Shown: positions 6,337-13,399, counted from the first letter of the stretch. The stretch: 14,264 nucleotides of DNA from Kingella pumchi (GCF_022288825.1 NZ_JAKOOW010000075.1:1-14264), one strand, 5' to 3'. Notes: generated by a model not told the origin, from the letters alone. Translations and numbers: made by a program.

Positions 6337-7776
6337 TCAAATCCCACCCAGCGCCACATATTTGGTTTCCAAATACTCGCCCAGCCCGTATTTCGAGCCT
6401 TCGCGCCCCAATCCGGACTGTTTGACCCCGCCGAAGGGGGCGGCGGCGTTGGAGATGATGCCGGTGTTCACGCCCACCATGCCGTATTCCAGCGCTTCGG
6501 CCACGCGCACGCAGCGGGCAAGGTTTTGGCTGTAGAAATAGGCGGCGAGACCATATTCGGTGTCGTTGGCCAGGGCGACGGCTTCTTCTTCGCTGTCGAA
6601 AACGAACAGCGGGGCGAGCGGGGCGAAGATTTCTTCGCGGGCCACGCGCATTGTTCCGTTGGCGCCGCCGATAACGGTGGCGTCGAAAAAGCGCCCTGCC
6701 CCGCTGCCGCCGCACAGCACGCGGCCGCCGTTTTCCAGCGCGTCGGCCAGCAGCTCGCGGGTGTGGGCGGCGGCTTTGTCGTCGATTAAGGGGCCCAAAT
6801 CGCTGGCGGCATCGAAGCCGCTGCCGGTTTTCAGGCTGCCTGCGGTGGCGGCGAACTTGGCGGCAAAGGCGTCGTACACGCCGCGCTGCACATAGATGCG
6901 GTTGGCGCAGACGCAGGTTTGGCCGGCGTTGCGGAATTTGGCGGCAACCGCGCCGGCAACGGCGGCATCCACATCGGCGTCGTCAAACACGATAAAGGGC
7001 GCGTTGCCGCCGAGTTCGAGCGACACTTTTTTGATGCTGCCGGCGCATTGGCGCATCAGCTCGCGACCGGTTTCGGTGGAGCCGGTGAAGCTGAATTTGC
7101 GCACCAGCGGGTGTTCGGTCAGCACTTTGCCGATGGGGCGGGCGGCGCCGGTAATCACATTGAACACGCCCGCCGGAATGCCCGCCTGTTCGGCCAGCAC
7201 CGCCAGCGCCAGCGCGGAAAACGGCGTTTGCGATGCGGGGCGCACGACAAAGGTGCAGCCGGCGGCCAGCGCGGGCGCGGCTTTGCGGGCGATCATCGCA
7301 TTGGGAAAATTCCACGGCGTGATGGCGGCGCACACGCCGACGGGCTGTTTGAGCACCAGCACGCGGCGGTCGGCCGCGGGCGCGGGGATGGTGTCGCCGT
7401 ACACCCGCTTGGCCTCTTCGGCATACCACTCGACATACGACGCGCCGTAGGCAATCTCGCCCTCGGCCTCGGCCAGCGGCTTGCCCTGCTCCAAAGTCAG
7501 GATTTCGGCCAGCGCGCGTTTGTTTACCAGCATCAGCTCAAACCAGCGGCGCAGCAGCGCGGCACGCTCGCCGGCGCTTTTGGCGCGCCAGTTTGGCAGC
7601 GCGGCATAGGCAGCCTGAACGGCGCGCTCGGCCTCCGCCGCGCCCATATCCGGCACGCTGCCGACGGTTTCGCCGGTGGCGGGATTGTCCACCGCCAGCA
7701 CGGCGCCATTGCCGGCATCCAGCCAGCGGCCGCCGATATAGGCTTGGGTTTTGAACAGGGCGGGATGGGGGTTCAT
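6337..7776 (-). CDS. gabD: NAD(P)-dependent succinate-semialdehyde dehydrogenase
   Basis: The protein has 479 residues from ATG 7776-7774 (MNPHPALFKTQAYIGGRW), preceded by AAGGAG at good spacing. An upstream in-frame ATG would add 60 residues unlike the family. All aldehyde dehydrogenase landmarks are present: PWNFP with Asn156, the nucleotide-binding turn FTGSTETG (230-237), catalytic Glu254 in LELGG and nucleophile Cys288 in GQTC, then EEIFAP (381-386). The closest match in memory is E. coli GabD, which oxidises succinate semialdehyde to succinate and shares the same residue numbering. The lysine normally found before PASQTPFSALA is Arg179 here. Two full DUS lie inside the gene (6830-6841, 7608-7619). 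No gabT or GABA transporter is nearby, so the substrate could be another short semialdehyde. Confidence 0.88.
   Translation of the reverse strand: MNPHPALFKTQAYIGGRWLDAGNGAVLAVDNPATGETVGSVPDMGAAEAERAVQAAYAALPNWRAKSAGERAALLRRWFELMLVNKRALAEILTLEQGKPLAEAEGEIAYGASYVEWYAEEAKRVYGDTIPAPAADRRVLVLKQPVGVCAAITPWNFPNAMIARKAAPALAAGCTFVVRPASQTPFSALALAVLAEQAGIPAGVFNVITGAARPIGKVLTEHPLVRKFSFTGSTETGRELMRQCAGSIKKVSLELGGNAPFIVFDDADVDAAVAGAVAAKFRNAGQTCVCANRIYVQRGVYDAFAAKFAATAGSLKTGSGFDAASDLGPLIDDKAAAHTRELLADALENGGRVLCGGSGAGRFFDATVIGGANGTMRVAREEIFAPLAPLFVFDSEEEAVALANDTEYGLAAYFYSQNLARCVRVAEALEYGMVGVNTGIISNAAAPFGGVKQSGLGREGSKYGLGEYLETKYVALGGI
6830..6841 (-). repeat. DUS inside gabD
   Basis: TTCAGGCTGCCT, the complement of AGGCAGCCTGAA. 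It encodes GSLK in a surface-type segment (AATAGSLKTGSG) of the dehydrogenase. Confidence 0.85.
7608..7619 (+). repeat. DUS inside gabD
   Basis: AGGCAGCCTGAA on the plus strand, read on the minus strand as part of the codons for VQAAYAAL near the N-terminus of the dehydrogenase. Confidence 0.85.
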
Positions 7777-7833
7777 AACGGCACTCCTTGCGGCAAATGA
7801 TGGAATGGCGATTGTAAGCGGATGCGGGGAAAA

Positions 7834-7976
7834 AGGCAGCCTGAAAGTGGGATTTGCCGTTTTCAGGCTGCTTGGTTGGACAACGGAACGCGGCAAACGG
7901 TACACGCTACGCCCCCTGCGGCAGGCAGCCTGAAAACAGAAAAAATCTTTGCCCAACGCTGCTTTTCAGGCTGCCT
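7834..7976. repeat. Cluster of DUS copies upstream of gabD
   Basis: Three full copies of AGGCAGCCTGAA occur (7834-7845 plus, 7923-7934 plus, 7965-7976 minus), with a 10-base core at 7862-7871 on the minus strand. The neighbouring opposite copies form loose inverted pairs. The region 7777-8002 contains no gene that I can support. It must include the promoter of gabD, but I see no clear one. Confidence 0.8.
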
Positions 7977-8002
7977 GTTGCGGGAAAACCGGTCTTCAAA
8001 CC

Positions 8003-8048
8003 AAAAAAGCAGCCTGAAAACCATGTTTGGTTTTCAGGCTGCTTTTTT
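8003..8048. terminator. Strong bidirectional DUS-hairpin terminator
   Basis: A perfect 20-bp inverted repeat (8003-8022 with 8029-8048) with a six-base loop, a DUS core in each arm and six T at each 3' end. It lies 15 bases after the stop codon of the minus-strand hydroxylase gene. Confidence 0.92.
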
Positions 8049-8063
8049 GCCGATAGAACAAAA

Positions 8064-9242
8064 TCAACCGGTAAGCTGGCGGCTGATCAGTTTTTTCAGC
8101 GGCGGCAGATTGTTGCTGATGCGCAGTACGGCGCCGCGCAGGGCTTTGACCGGACGGGTTTCGGTGGTAAAGAAGTTCACCATCGCATTGGTGCCGTGAT
8201 ACAGCGGGCGGGTGTGGAGCTGGTGTTCGATATTGTATTTTTCCAGCAACTTGTGCGAGCCGATGTCGCGGCCTTTTTTCTCGGCTTTCAGAATCAGCTT
8301 GGCGAGAATGTCGGTGCTTTCCAGGCCGAGATTGTAGCCGTGGGCGGTAACCGGATGCATGCCGACGGCGGCATCGCCGATCAGCGCGGCGCGGGTGGCG
8401 TAAAACTTGCTGGCGTGCACGCCCATCAGCGGATAGCTGTGGACGGTGCCGGCCGGCTCCATGTCGCCCAGGCGGCCGCCGAGCATTTTCTGCGCTTCTT
8501 TGGCCAGCTCTTCGGGCGTCAGATCCAAAAGTTCGGACGCGCGGGTGTTTTGGATGGTTATCACGCAGTTGGTCATGTGCTCTTCCAAGGGCAGCAGCGC
8601 CAGCGTGCGGCCGTAGAAGAAGCATTCGCAGGCGGTGTGTTCGTTGGAAACGGTGTGTTTGGTGCGGAACACGATTACGGTGCGGCCAAAATCGTGCATA
8701 TCGGCGGAAATACCGAGCTGGCGGCGGGTTTGCGACAGGCGGCTGTCGGCGGCAACCAGCAGGCGCGCGTGCAGGGTTTCGCCGTTTTCTAGTTCCACCG
8801 TGGCGGCTTCGCGGTCGGTGCGCACGCTTTTGACGCCGACGCCGCAGCGCAGGCTAACGTTGGGCAGTGACACCGCTTCTTCGTAGGCGGCGCGGCGGAT
8901 GTTGTGGTTGGAAATCAGATTGCCCAGGCGGTCGGTGGGGCCGCCGCGGGCGTGTTTTGGCTCGGCAAAATGCAGGGTGTAGTCGGACTTGCCGTTGAAC
9001 ACTTTGGCATCGCGCAGGCGGTAGATTTCGTTTTCGGGGATGCGCTGCCACATGCCGAGCCGCTGCATGATTTCGCGCGAACGGTGGGTGAGCGCGATTT
9101 CGCGGCCGTCGTAAGCGGGATTCTGCAGGCTCTCTTCGGGCGCCTTTTCGATCACGGTGATGCGCAGGCCGCTGTCTTTAAACTGGCGGGCGAATGCCAA
9201 ACCGGCGGGGCCGCCGCCAACGATGATGATGTCGCTGTCCAT
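8064..9242 (-). CDS. ubiM: FAD-dependent ubiquinone-biosynthesis hydroxylase, UbiM-like
   Basis: This 392-residue flavoprotein monooxygenase belongs to the UbiH/UbiF/VisC family. The FAD-binding motif IIVGGGPAGLA is at residues 6-16, the second motif VAADSRLSQTR at 173-183, and the GD motif ALIGDAAVGMHPVTAHGYNLGLES at 296-319. These enzymes add hydroxyl groups to the ring of ubiquinone precursors at the inner membrane. VAADSR and VTAHGYN differ from the GADG and PLAGQG of UbiH/UbiI/UbiF. From memory they resemble UbiM, the form described in Neisseria with broad regioselectivity; the exact subfamily needs a tree. GGCAGGA precedes the ATG. The gene stands alone, with a putative promoter upstream and a strong terminator behind. 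Confidence 0.82.
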   Translation of the reverse strand: MDSDIIIVGGGPAGLAFARQFKDSGLRITVIEKAPEESLQNPAYDGREIALTHRSREIMQRLGMWQRIPENEIYRLRDAKVFNGKSDYTLHFAEPKHARGGPTDRLGNLISNHNIRRAAYEEAVSLPNVSLRCGVGVKSVRTDREAATVELENGETLHARLLVAADSRLSQTRRQLGISADMHDFGRTVIVFRTKHTVSNEHTACECFFYGRTLALLPLEEHMTNCVITIQNTRASELLDLTPEELAKEAQKMLGGRLGDMEPAGTVHSYPLMGVHASKFYATRAALIGDAAVGMHPVTAHGYNLGLESTDILAKLILKAEKKGRDIGSHKLLEKYNIEHQLHTRPLYHGTNAMVNFFTTETRPVKALRGAVLRISNNLPPLKKLISRQLTG

Positions 9243-9282
9243 AATTCCTGCCTTGCTTTAAGAGTGGAAAAAATCGTTGCCG

Positions 9283-9311
9283 ATTGTAACCGATGCAGCC
9301 TGAAAGCCCAA
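9283..9311 (-). promoter_or_regulatory. Putative promoter of the ubiquinone hydroxylase gene
   Basis: On the minus strand TTGGGC (9311-9306) is followed by a 17-base spacer and TACAAT (9288-9283), about 40 bases before the start codon. A DUS core lies within the spacer (9295-9304). The -10 is good and the -35 only partly matches consensus. Confidence 0.5.
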
Positions 9312-9402
9312 ACCGGCCGTGGCCGCTGTTTGACCTGCGCCAAAAACTTTCAGCAAAAATATTTGTTTTGCCGATCGCCCTGCTATCCGGCACGGACAAA
9401 AG

Positions 9403-9437
9403 TTTCAGGCTGCCTGAACGATCAAGGCAGCCTGAAA
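9403..9437. terminator. DUS inverted pair downstream of the phoH-like gene
   Basis: TTTCAGGCTGCCT (9403-9415) pairs with AGGCAGCCTGAAA (9425-9437) around a nine-base loop. It starts eight bases after the phoH stop codon. The minus-strand 3' side continues CTTTTG, a weak T-run, so termination is plausible but not certain. The left arm is also a double-dialect DUS (9404-9418). Confidence 0.6.
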
Positions 9438-9444
9438 GGCGGAT

Positions 9445-10419
9445 TCAGCCGTTTTTGCCGTCTGCGGCTTCTTCCGCCGCATCGTAGGCATCGACGATTT
9501 TCTGCACCAGCGGATGGCGGACGACGTCTTCGCTGGTAAAGGTATGAAAGTAGATGCCTTCGATGCCGGCGAGTTTTTCTTTGGCGTCGCGCAGGCCGGA
9601 TTTGATGTTGCGCGGCAGATCGACCTGGCTCAGATCGCCGGTAATCACGGCTTTGGCGCCAAAGCCGATGCGGGTCAGAAACATCTTCATCTGCTCGGGC
9701 GTGGTGTTTTGCGCTTCGTCGAGTATCACATAGGCGCCGTTGAGCGTGCGGCCGCGCATATAGGCGAGCGGGGCGATTTCAATCAGCTGTTTTTCCAAGA
9801 GTTTGCTTACGCGGTCAAAACCCATCAGATCGTAAAGCGCGTCGTAGAGCGGGCGCAGATAGGGATCGACTTTCTGCGCCAGATCGCCGGGCAGAAAGCC
9901 GAGTTTTTCGCCGGCTTCGACGGCGGGGCGCACCAGCACGATGCGCTCGATCTGGTGTTTTTCCATGGCATCGACGGCGGCGGCGACGGCAAGATAGGTT
10001 TTGCCGGTGCCGGCGGGGCCGAGACCGAAGACGACGTCGTGGTTAAGCAGCGCGCGGATATAGCCGTTTTGGCGCGGGGTGCGGCCGCCGAGTTTGCCGC
10101 GGCGGATGCGGAAGAAATACTGGTGGCCGCCGTCGTTTTGCGGCTCGAAGGCGGCATCGGCGGTTTTGGCTTCGACGGCGGCCAGGCTGATGGTGCCGTC
10201 GTCCAAATCGCCGTGTTCGGCGGCTTCGGCCAGCGCGAGCAGGGCGCGGCGGCCGGCGTGGGCGTTGCCGCCGGTGAAAGTGAAGTCGGCGAAGCGGCGG
10301 CTGATGTCGATCTCCAGCGCTTTGGCCAGCGCGGCAAGGTTGCCGTCAAACGCGCCGCACAGGCGCTGCAAAACGGTGTTGTCGATGTCTTCAAAAGACA
10401 GGTGGACGGTATGGCTCAT
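9445..10419 (-). CDS. ybeZ: PhoH-family P-loop ATPase (YbeZ type)
   Basis: This 324-residue protein has the PhoH/YbeZ layout. An N-terminal region of about 110 residues is followed by the ATPase core, with Walker A GPAGTGKT (134-141), the family motif LVRPAVEAGEKLGFLPGD (162-179), Walker B YVILDEAQN (230-238) and sensor-like ITGDLSQVDLP (259-269). In many bacteria YbeZ is encoded beside the rRNA-processing nuclease YbeY and is linked to ribosome maturation. No ybeY is present here, which is a departure from the E. coli order. AGGA lies upstream of the ATG at 10419-10417. The gene follows the patatin-like gene by 52 bases on the same strand, but a perfect hairpin sits between them. Confidence 0.9.
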   Translation of the reverse strand: MSHTVHLSFEDIDNTVLQRLCGAFDGNLAALAKALEIDISRRFADFTFTGGNAHAGRRALLALAEAAEHGDLDDGTISLAAVEAKTADAAFEPQNDGGHQYFFRIRRGKLGGRTPRQNGYIRALLNHDVVFGLGPAGTGKTYLAVAAAVDAMEKHQIERIVLVRPAVEAGEKLGFLPGDLAQKVDPYLRPLYDALYDLMGFDRVSKLLEKQLIEIAPLAYMRGRTLNGAYVILDEAQNTTPEQMKMFLTRIGFGAKAVITGDLSQVDLPRNIKSGLRDAKEKLAGIEGIYFHTFTSEDVVRHPLVQKIVDAYDAAEEAADGKNG

Positions 10420-10430
10420 GGGGTTTTCCT

Positions 10431-10463
10431 GCGGCGGCTTTCAGGCTGCCTGAAAGCCGCCGC
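10431..10463. repeat. 33-nt perfect palindrome built on a DUS between patatin gene and phoH
   Basis: Two perfect 16-nt GC-rich arms (10431-10446, 10448-10463) surround one central base, with the double-dialect DUS TTCAGGCTGCCTGAA at 10440-10454 as the tip. It occupies most of the 52-base gap, ending directly beside the phoH Shine-Dalgarno. It could attenuate read-through from the upstream gene, although no T-run follows. Confidence 0.75.
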
Positions 10464-10471
10464 CGTGCGGT

Positions 10472-11383
10472 TTAATACTGGTAGCGCGCCAAGGCGGCTT
10501 TGATTTTCGGCAGCGCGGCGCGGGCGGCGGCTTCGCCCTGGCGGATGGCTTCGGCCTTGCGGTCGAAACCGCCCACCGAGCCCATATCCTGCACCTGCGG
10601 TTTGATCACCACGTCGGCTTTAGAGAGCTCGTTATTGAGCGCGGAGATGCTCATAATATTGAGCGTCTGATCGAGATAAGACAGAAAGTCCTTGCTCACC
10701 GCCTGGGTGGGCTTGGCGGAAATATCGACGGCAATCACGAAATTCGCCCCCTGGCTGCGGGCGGCGCTCACCGGCACCGGCTGCGCCAGACCGCCGTCAA
10801 CATATTTGCGCCCGCCGATCAGCACCGGCTGGAACACATTGGGAATCGCCGCCGAAGCGCGCACCGCCTGGCCGGCATTGCCGTGGTTGAAGGCTACCGC
10901 CTTGCCGGTGGAAAAATCGGTGGCCACCGCGGCGAATTTCAGCGGGAACTGCTGGATTGGGCGGTTGTTTACCTTGCGGTTGATCCAGTTTTGCAGTTTT
11001 TCGCCCTTGATAAAGCCGCTGGTGGAAAGGGTGAGATCCACCAGCTCGGTTTTGCCGAGAATCTCCGCTTCCAATTCCATTCGGTCGGGCGACATGCCGC
11101 TGGCGTACATGCTGCCGACTATCGAACCGGCGCTGGTGCCGGTTACCACCTGCACCGGAATGCCGTTTGCTCTCAGCACTTTGATCACGCCGATATGGGC
11201 AAAACCTTTAGACGCGCCGCCGCCCAACGCCAGCCCGATAACCGCCTTGGGCTTGGCTTTCGGCGAAGGCGGCGTGTTTTTTGAAGTTTGCGGCGGCGCC
11301 GAAGTGCTCGGGCAGGCGCTCAAAGACAAAACGGCGGCGGCAGATACGGCCGACAGCAGCAGACGGCGGCGGGTACGGTTCAT
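10472..11383 (-). CDS. Patatin-like phospholipase family lipoprotein
   Basis: The 303-residue protein begins with a basic signal sequence and a lipobox LSAC, placing the lipid-modified cysteine at residue 24. A Pro/Ser/Lys-rich spacer follows, then a patatin domain from about residue 46. The oxyanion motif GGGASKG (54-60), nucleophile elbow GTSAG with Ser84, and DGG with Asp196 complete a Ser-Asp dyad. Patatin enzymes hydrolyse acyl esters of lipids. Here the product should be tethered to a membrane and face the periplasm, so phospholipid turnover is a reasonable inference, but its substrate is unknown. AAGGGAG precedes the start codon. It is the first gene of a possible minus-strand pair with the phoH-like gene. 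Confidence 0.88.
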   Translation of the reverse strand: MNRTRRRLLLSAVSAAAVLSLSACPSTSAPPQTSKNTPPSPKAKPKAVIGLALGGGASKGFAHIGVIKVLRANGIPVQVVTGTSAGSIVGSMYASGMSPDRMELEAEILGKTELVDLTLSTSGFIKGEKLQNWINRKVNNRPIQQFPLKFAAVATDFSTGKAVAFNHGNAGQAVRASAAIPNVFQPVLIGGRKYVDGGLAQPVPVSAARSQGANFVIAVDISAKPTQAVSKDFLSYLDQTLNIMSISALNNELSKADVVIKPQVQDMGSVGGFDRKAEAIRQGEAAARAALPKIKAALARYQY

Positions 11384-11409
11384 AACGGACTCCCTTTCGG
11401 TTTGGTTTT

Positions 11410-11533
11410 TTCAGGCTGCCTTACGCGCTTTCAGACAGCCTGAAAGCGGCAAAAACGGCAGCATCCGGCGGCAATTATAACGGATTTCGCCCAAACGGCT
11501 TTTTTGCCGCCGCCAAACCGTTTCAGGCTGCCT
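11410..11533. repeat. DUS copies in the divergent patatin-pdxA spacer
   Basis: Full copies on the minus strand lie at 11410-11421 and 11522-11533, with a one-base variant (AGACAGCCTGAA) on the plus strand just after the first, able to pair with it as a hairpin. The spacer also holds TATAAT on the minus strand (complement of 11474-11479), a likely -10 for the patatin gene about 90 bases upstream of its start, with no good -35. Confidence 0.65.
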
Positions 11534-11619
11534 GTGCCGCCGCTGCCGGCAAAGCCCTTGCCCGCCGCCGCGCCGCGCCAGTATCATCGCCACCCTTTTT
11601 TTGTGTTTCCCGCCCCGCC

Positions 11620-12606
11620 ATGAACCCCCTACCGCTTGCCGTTACCAGCGGCGAACCCGCCGGCATCGGCCCCGACATCTGCCTCGATCTGCCCGCCGCC
11701 GCCCTACCCCGCCGCACCGTGGTGCTCGGCGATATCGGCCTGCTGCGCCAACGCGCCGAGCAGCTCGGCAAAAACGTCGCCATCGCCGACTACCACCCCG
11801 AACACCCGCCCGAAAGCGGCACGCTCGAAGTGCTGCACATTCCGCTGCGCGCGCCCTGCCGCGCCGGAGAAGCCGACCCCGCCAACGCCTCCTATGTGCT
11901 CGAATTGCTCGACACCGCCCACGCCGGCATCGCCGCCGGCCGCTTTGCCGCCATGGTTACCGCGCCGCTGCACAAAGGCGTGATTAACGACGCCCGCCTT
12001 TCAGGCTGCCTGTTTCAAGGCCACACCGAATATCTGGCCGCCAAAGCCGGCGTCAGCCGCGTGGTGATGATGCTCGCCGGCGGCGGCCTGCGCGTGGCGC
12101 TGCTCACCACCCACCTGCCGCTTAAAGACGTACCCGCCGCCATCACCGGCGACACCGTACTCGAAACCACCCGCATCCTGCACCACGATCTGCGGCACAA
12201 ATTCGCCATCGCCCAGCCGCGCATCCTGCTGGCCGGGCTGAACCCCCACGCCGGCGAAGGCGGCCACCTCGGCCGCGAAGAAATCGACGTGATGATCCCA
12301 GCGCTGCACCAACTGCAAAGCGAAGGCATCGACATCCGCGGCCCCTACCCCGCCGACACCCTGTTCCAGCCCTTTATGCTCGAAGGCGCCGACGCCGTGC
12401 TCGCCGCCTACCACGACCAGGGGCTGCCGGTATTGAAATACGCCTCCTTCGGCGAAGGCGTCAACATCACCCTCGGCCTGCCCTTTGTCCGCACCTCCGT
12501 CGATCACGGCACCGCCCTCGATCTGGCCGGCAGCGGCCGCGCCCGCAGCGGCAGCCTGCTCGAAGCCGTGCGCCTCGCCCACGAGCTGGCCGGCAAAGCA
12601 GCCTGA
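11620..12606 (+). CDS. pdxA: 4-hydroxythreonine-4-phosphate dehydrogenase
   Basis: The 328-residue product is PdxA, the NAD-dependent enzyme of the DXP-dependent pyridoxal phosphate pathway. It oxidises 4-phosphohydroxy-L-threonine, whose product feeds PdxJ. Diagnostic segments are TSGEPAGIGPD (9-19), TAPLHKG (114-120), GHTEYLA (134-140), TTHLPL with His165, GLNPHAGEGG with His210, and YHDQGLPVLKY with His265. The three histidines correspond to the metal ligands of the E. coli enzyme. No Shine-Dalgarno is visible before the ATG, which follows a C-rich stretch; the start is chosen by family alignment. A full DUS at 12000-12011 encodes LSGCL just before the GHTE motif. The stop codon itself lies in a DUS core at the 3' end. 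Confidence 0.95.
   Translation: MNPLPLAVTSGEPAGIGPDICLDLPAAALPRRTVVLGDIGLLRQRAEQLGKNVAIADYHPEHPPESGTLEVLHIPLRAPCRAGEADPANASYVLELLDTAHAGIAAGRFAAMVTAPLHKGVINDARLSGCLFQGHTEYLAAKAGVSRVVMMLAGGGLRVALLTTHLPLKDVPAAITGDTVLETTRILHHDLRHKFAIAQPRILLAGLNPHAGEGGHLGREEIDVMIPALHQLQSEGIDIRGPYPADTLFQPFMLEGADAVLAAYHDQGLPVLKYASFGEGVNITLGLPFVRTSVDHGTALDLAGSGRARSGSLLEAVRLAHELAGKAA
12000..12011 (-). repeat. DUS inside pdxA
   Basis: TTCAGGCTGCCT, the complement of AGGCAGCCTGAA, encodes SGCL of the segment RLSGCLFQGHTE in PdxA. Confidence 0.85.
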
Positions 12607-12624
12607 AAAGCGGACAAGGGCAAA

Positions 12625-12667
12625 AAAAGCAGCCTGAAAGCCAAAAATCGGTTTTCAGGCTGCTTTT
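12625..12667 (+). terminator. DUS-hairpin terminator of pdxA
   Basis: Arms 12625-12642 and 12650-12667 pair over 18 bp with a single G-T wobble and a seven-base loop; both carry a DUS core. TTTT closes the right arm. It begins 18 bases after the pdxA stop codon. Confidence 0.8.
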
Positions 12668-12694
12668 AGTGTGCGGTTCAGCGCCTTGCTGCAG

Positions 12695-12774
12695 GTCGGA
12701 TACTTGTATCCGACATTGCTGCTACCCACCCGCATGCCGCCCCTGCGGCCGGCAGTCGGATTCAAGAATCCGAC
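12695..12774. repeat. Pair of 20-bp palindromes (REP-like element)
   Basis: GTCGGATACTTGTATCCGAC (12695-12714) and GTCGGATTCAAGAATCCGAC (12755-12774) are each perfect inverted repeats with a two-base centre. They differ from one another only in the middle. Forty bases of GC-rich DNA with CCGC/GCGG complementarity separate them. Together they look like a small repetitive extragenic unit. The right palindrome ends eight bases before the exporter relic begins. Confidence 0.7.
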
Positions 12775-12782
12775 CCACGGGG

Positions 12783-13175
12783 GCTGCCAAGCTCGCCGGC
12801 GCCCACGACTTTATTATGGAACTTGCCGAAGGCTACGACACCGAAGTCGGCGAACAGGGCGCCGGCCTGTCCGGCGGCCAACGCCAGCGCATCGCCATCG
12901 CCCGCGCCCTGATCAGCGACCCGCGCATCCTGATTTTCGACGAAGCCACCAGCGCGCTCGACTACGAATCCGAACGCGCCATTATGCAAAACATGCAGGC
13001 CATCTGCCGCAACCGCACCGTGCTCATCATCGCCCACCGCCTGTCCACCGTACGCATGGCGCACCGCATTATCGCCATGGACAAAGGACAGATCGTAGAA
13101 GCGGGTACGCATGAAGAACTGCTGGCGCGGGAAGACGGCTATTACCGCTATCTCTACCGCTTGCAGAACGGTTAG
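12783..13175 (+). pseudogene. C-terminal fragment of an HlyB/RtxB-type type I secretion ABC exporter
   Basis: From AAKLAGAHDFI onward the 130 codons match the end of HlyB-like toxin exporters closely. The signature LSGGQRQRIAIARAL, Walker B ILIFDEATSALD, H-loop IIAHRLSTV and the ending GTHEELL...YLYRLQ are all present. The peptidase-like domain, the membrane domain and the Walker A motif (about 570 residues in full-length HlyB) are absent, so it cannot transport. The frame can be read back to an ATG at 12669, but that part runs through the palindromic repeat and has no homology. The break lies at 12783, directly beside the repeat pair. No RTX toxin or HlyD gene is visible. It is a relic, although its reading frame is undamaged, which suggests a fairly recent event. 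Confidence 0.88.
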
Positions 13176-13186
13176 GAGAACGGCAA

Positions 13187-13217
13187 AGGCAGCCTGAAAA
13201 ACCGGTTTTCAGGCTGC
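13187..13217. terminator. DUS hairpin after the exporter relic
   Basis: GCAGCCTGAAAA (13189-13200) pairs perfectly with TTTTCAGGCTGC (13206-13217) around ACCGG. A full DUS AGGCAGCCTGAA is at 13187-13198. The sequence after it lacks a T-run, so termination may be inefficient. This is the last DUS in the window. Confidence 0.65.
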
Positions 13218-13261
13218 TGTTGTGTAAATATTCTAGATGGTTGGATTAAGATTCGTTTGCG

Positions 13262-13290
13262 TTGACGTGTTGGTTTGGTGGAAATAGAAT
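13262..13290 (+). promoter_or_regulatory. Strong sigma-70 promoter for the AT-rich gene
   Basis: TTGACG (13262-13267), a spacer of exactly 17 bases and TAGAAT (13285-13290) give a near-consensus promoter. Predicted transcription starts near 13297, leaving a leader of about 100 bases. A small hairpin TGGTAA-CAT-TTACCA lies in that leader at 13355-13369. Confidence 0.7.
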
Positions 13291-13399
13291 TACCCAAATT
13301 TAGATTCAAATAGAATAATGGTGATGTTTCCCAATAAAAGCAGAAATAACTAGCTGGTAACATTTACCAAATTCCAAATAAAAGTTTAAGAGAAAATTA

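Noticed and set aside
6182..6715. Extension of the membrane protein frame to 408 residues
   Set aside because: The added part is Arg-rich, lies antisense to the 3' end of gabD and has no membrane or domain character; the ATG at 6181 has a proper Shine-Dalgarno.
6896..7800. Long plus-strand open frames opposite gabD, and similar ones opposite ubiM, phoH, the patatin gene and the barrel gene
   Set aside because: They are antisense shadows caused by high GC at third codon positions; they show low complexity and no recognisable domains.
9445..11383. Ribosome-maturation operon (ybeZ-ybeY-ybeX)
   Set aside because: Only the ybeZ-like gene is here; its neighbours are a patatin lipoprotein and a ubiquinone hydroxylase separated by hairpins.
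12669..12782. N-terminal part of the exporter fragment frame from ATG 12669
   Set aside because: It runs through the terminator end and both palindromes, resembles no protein, and has no ribosome binding site.
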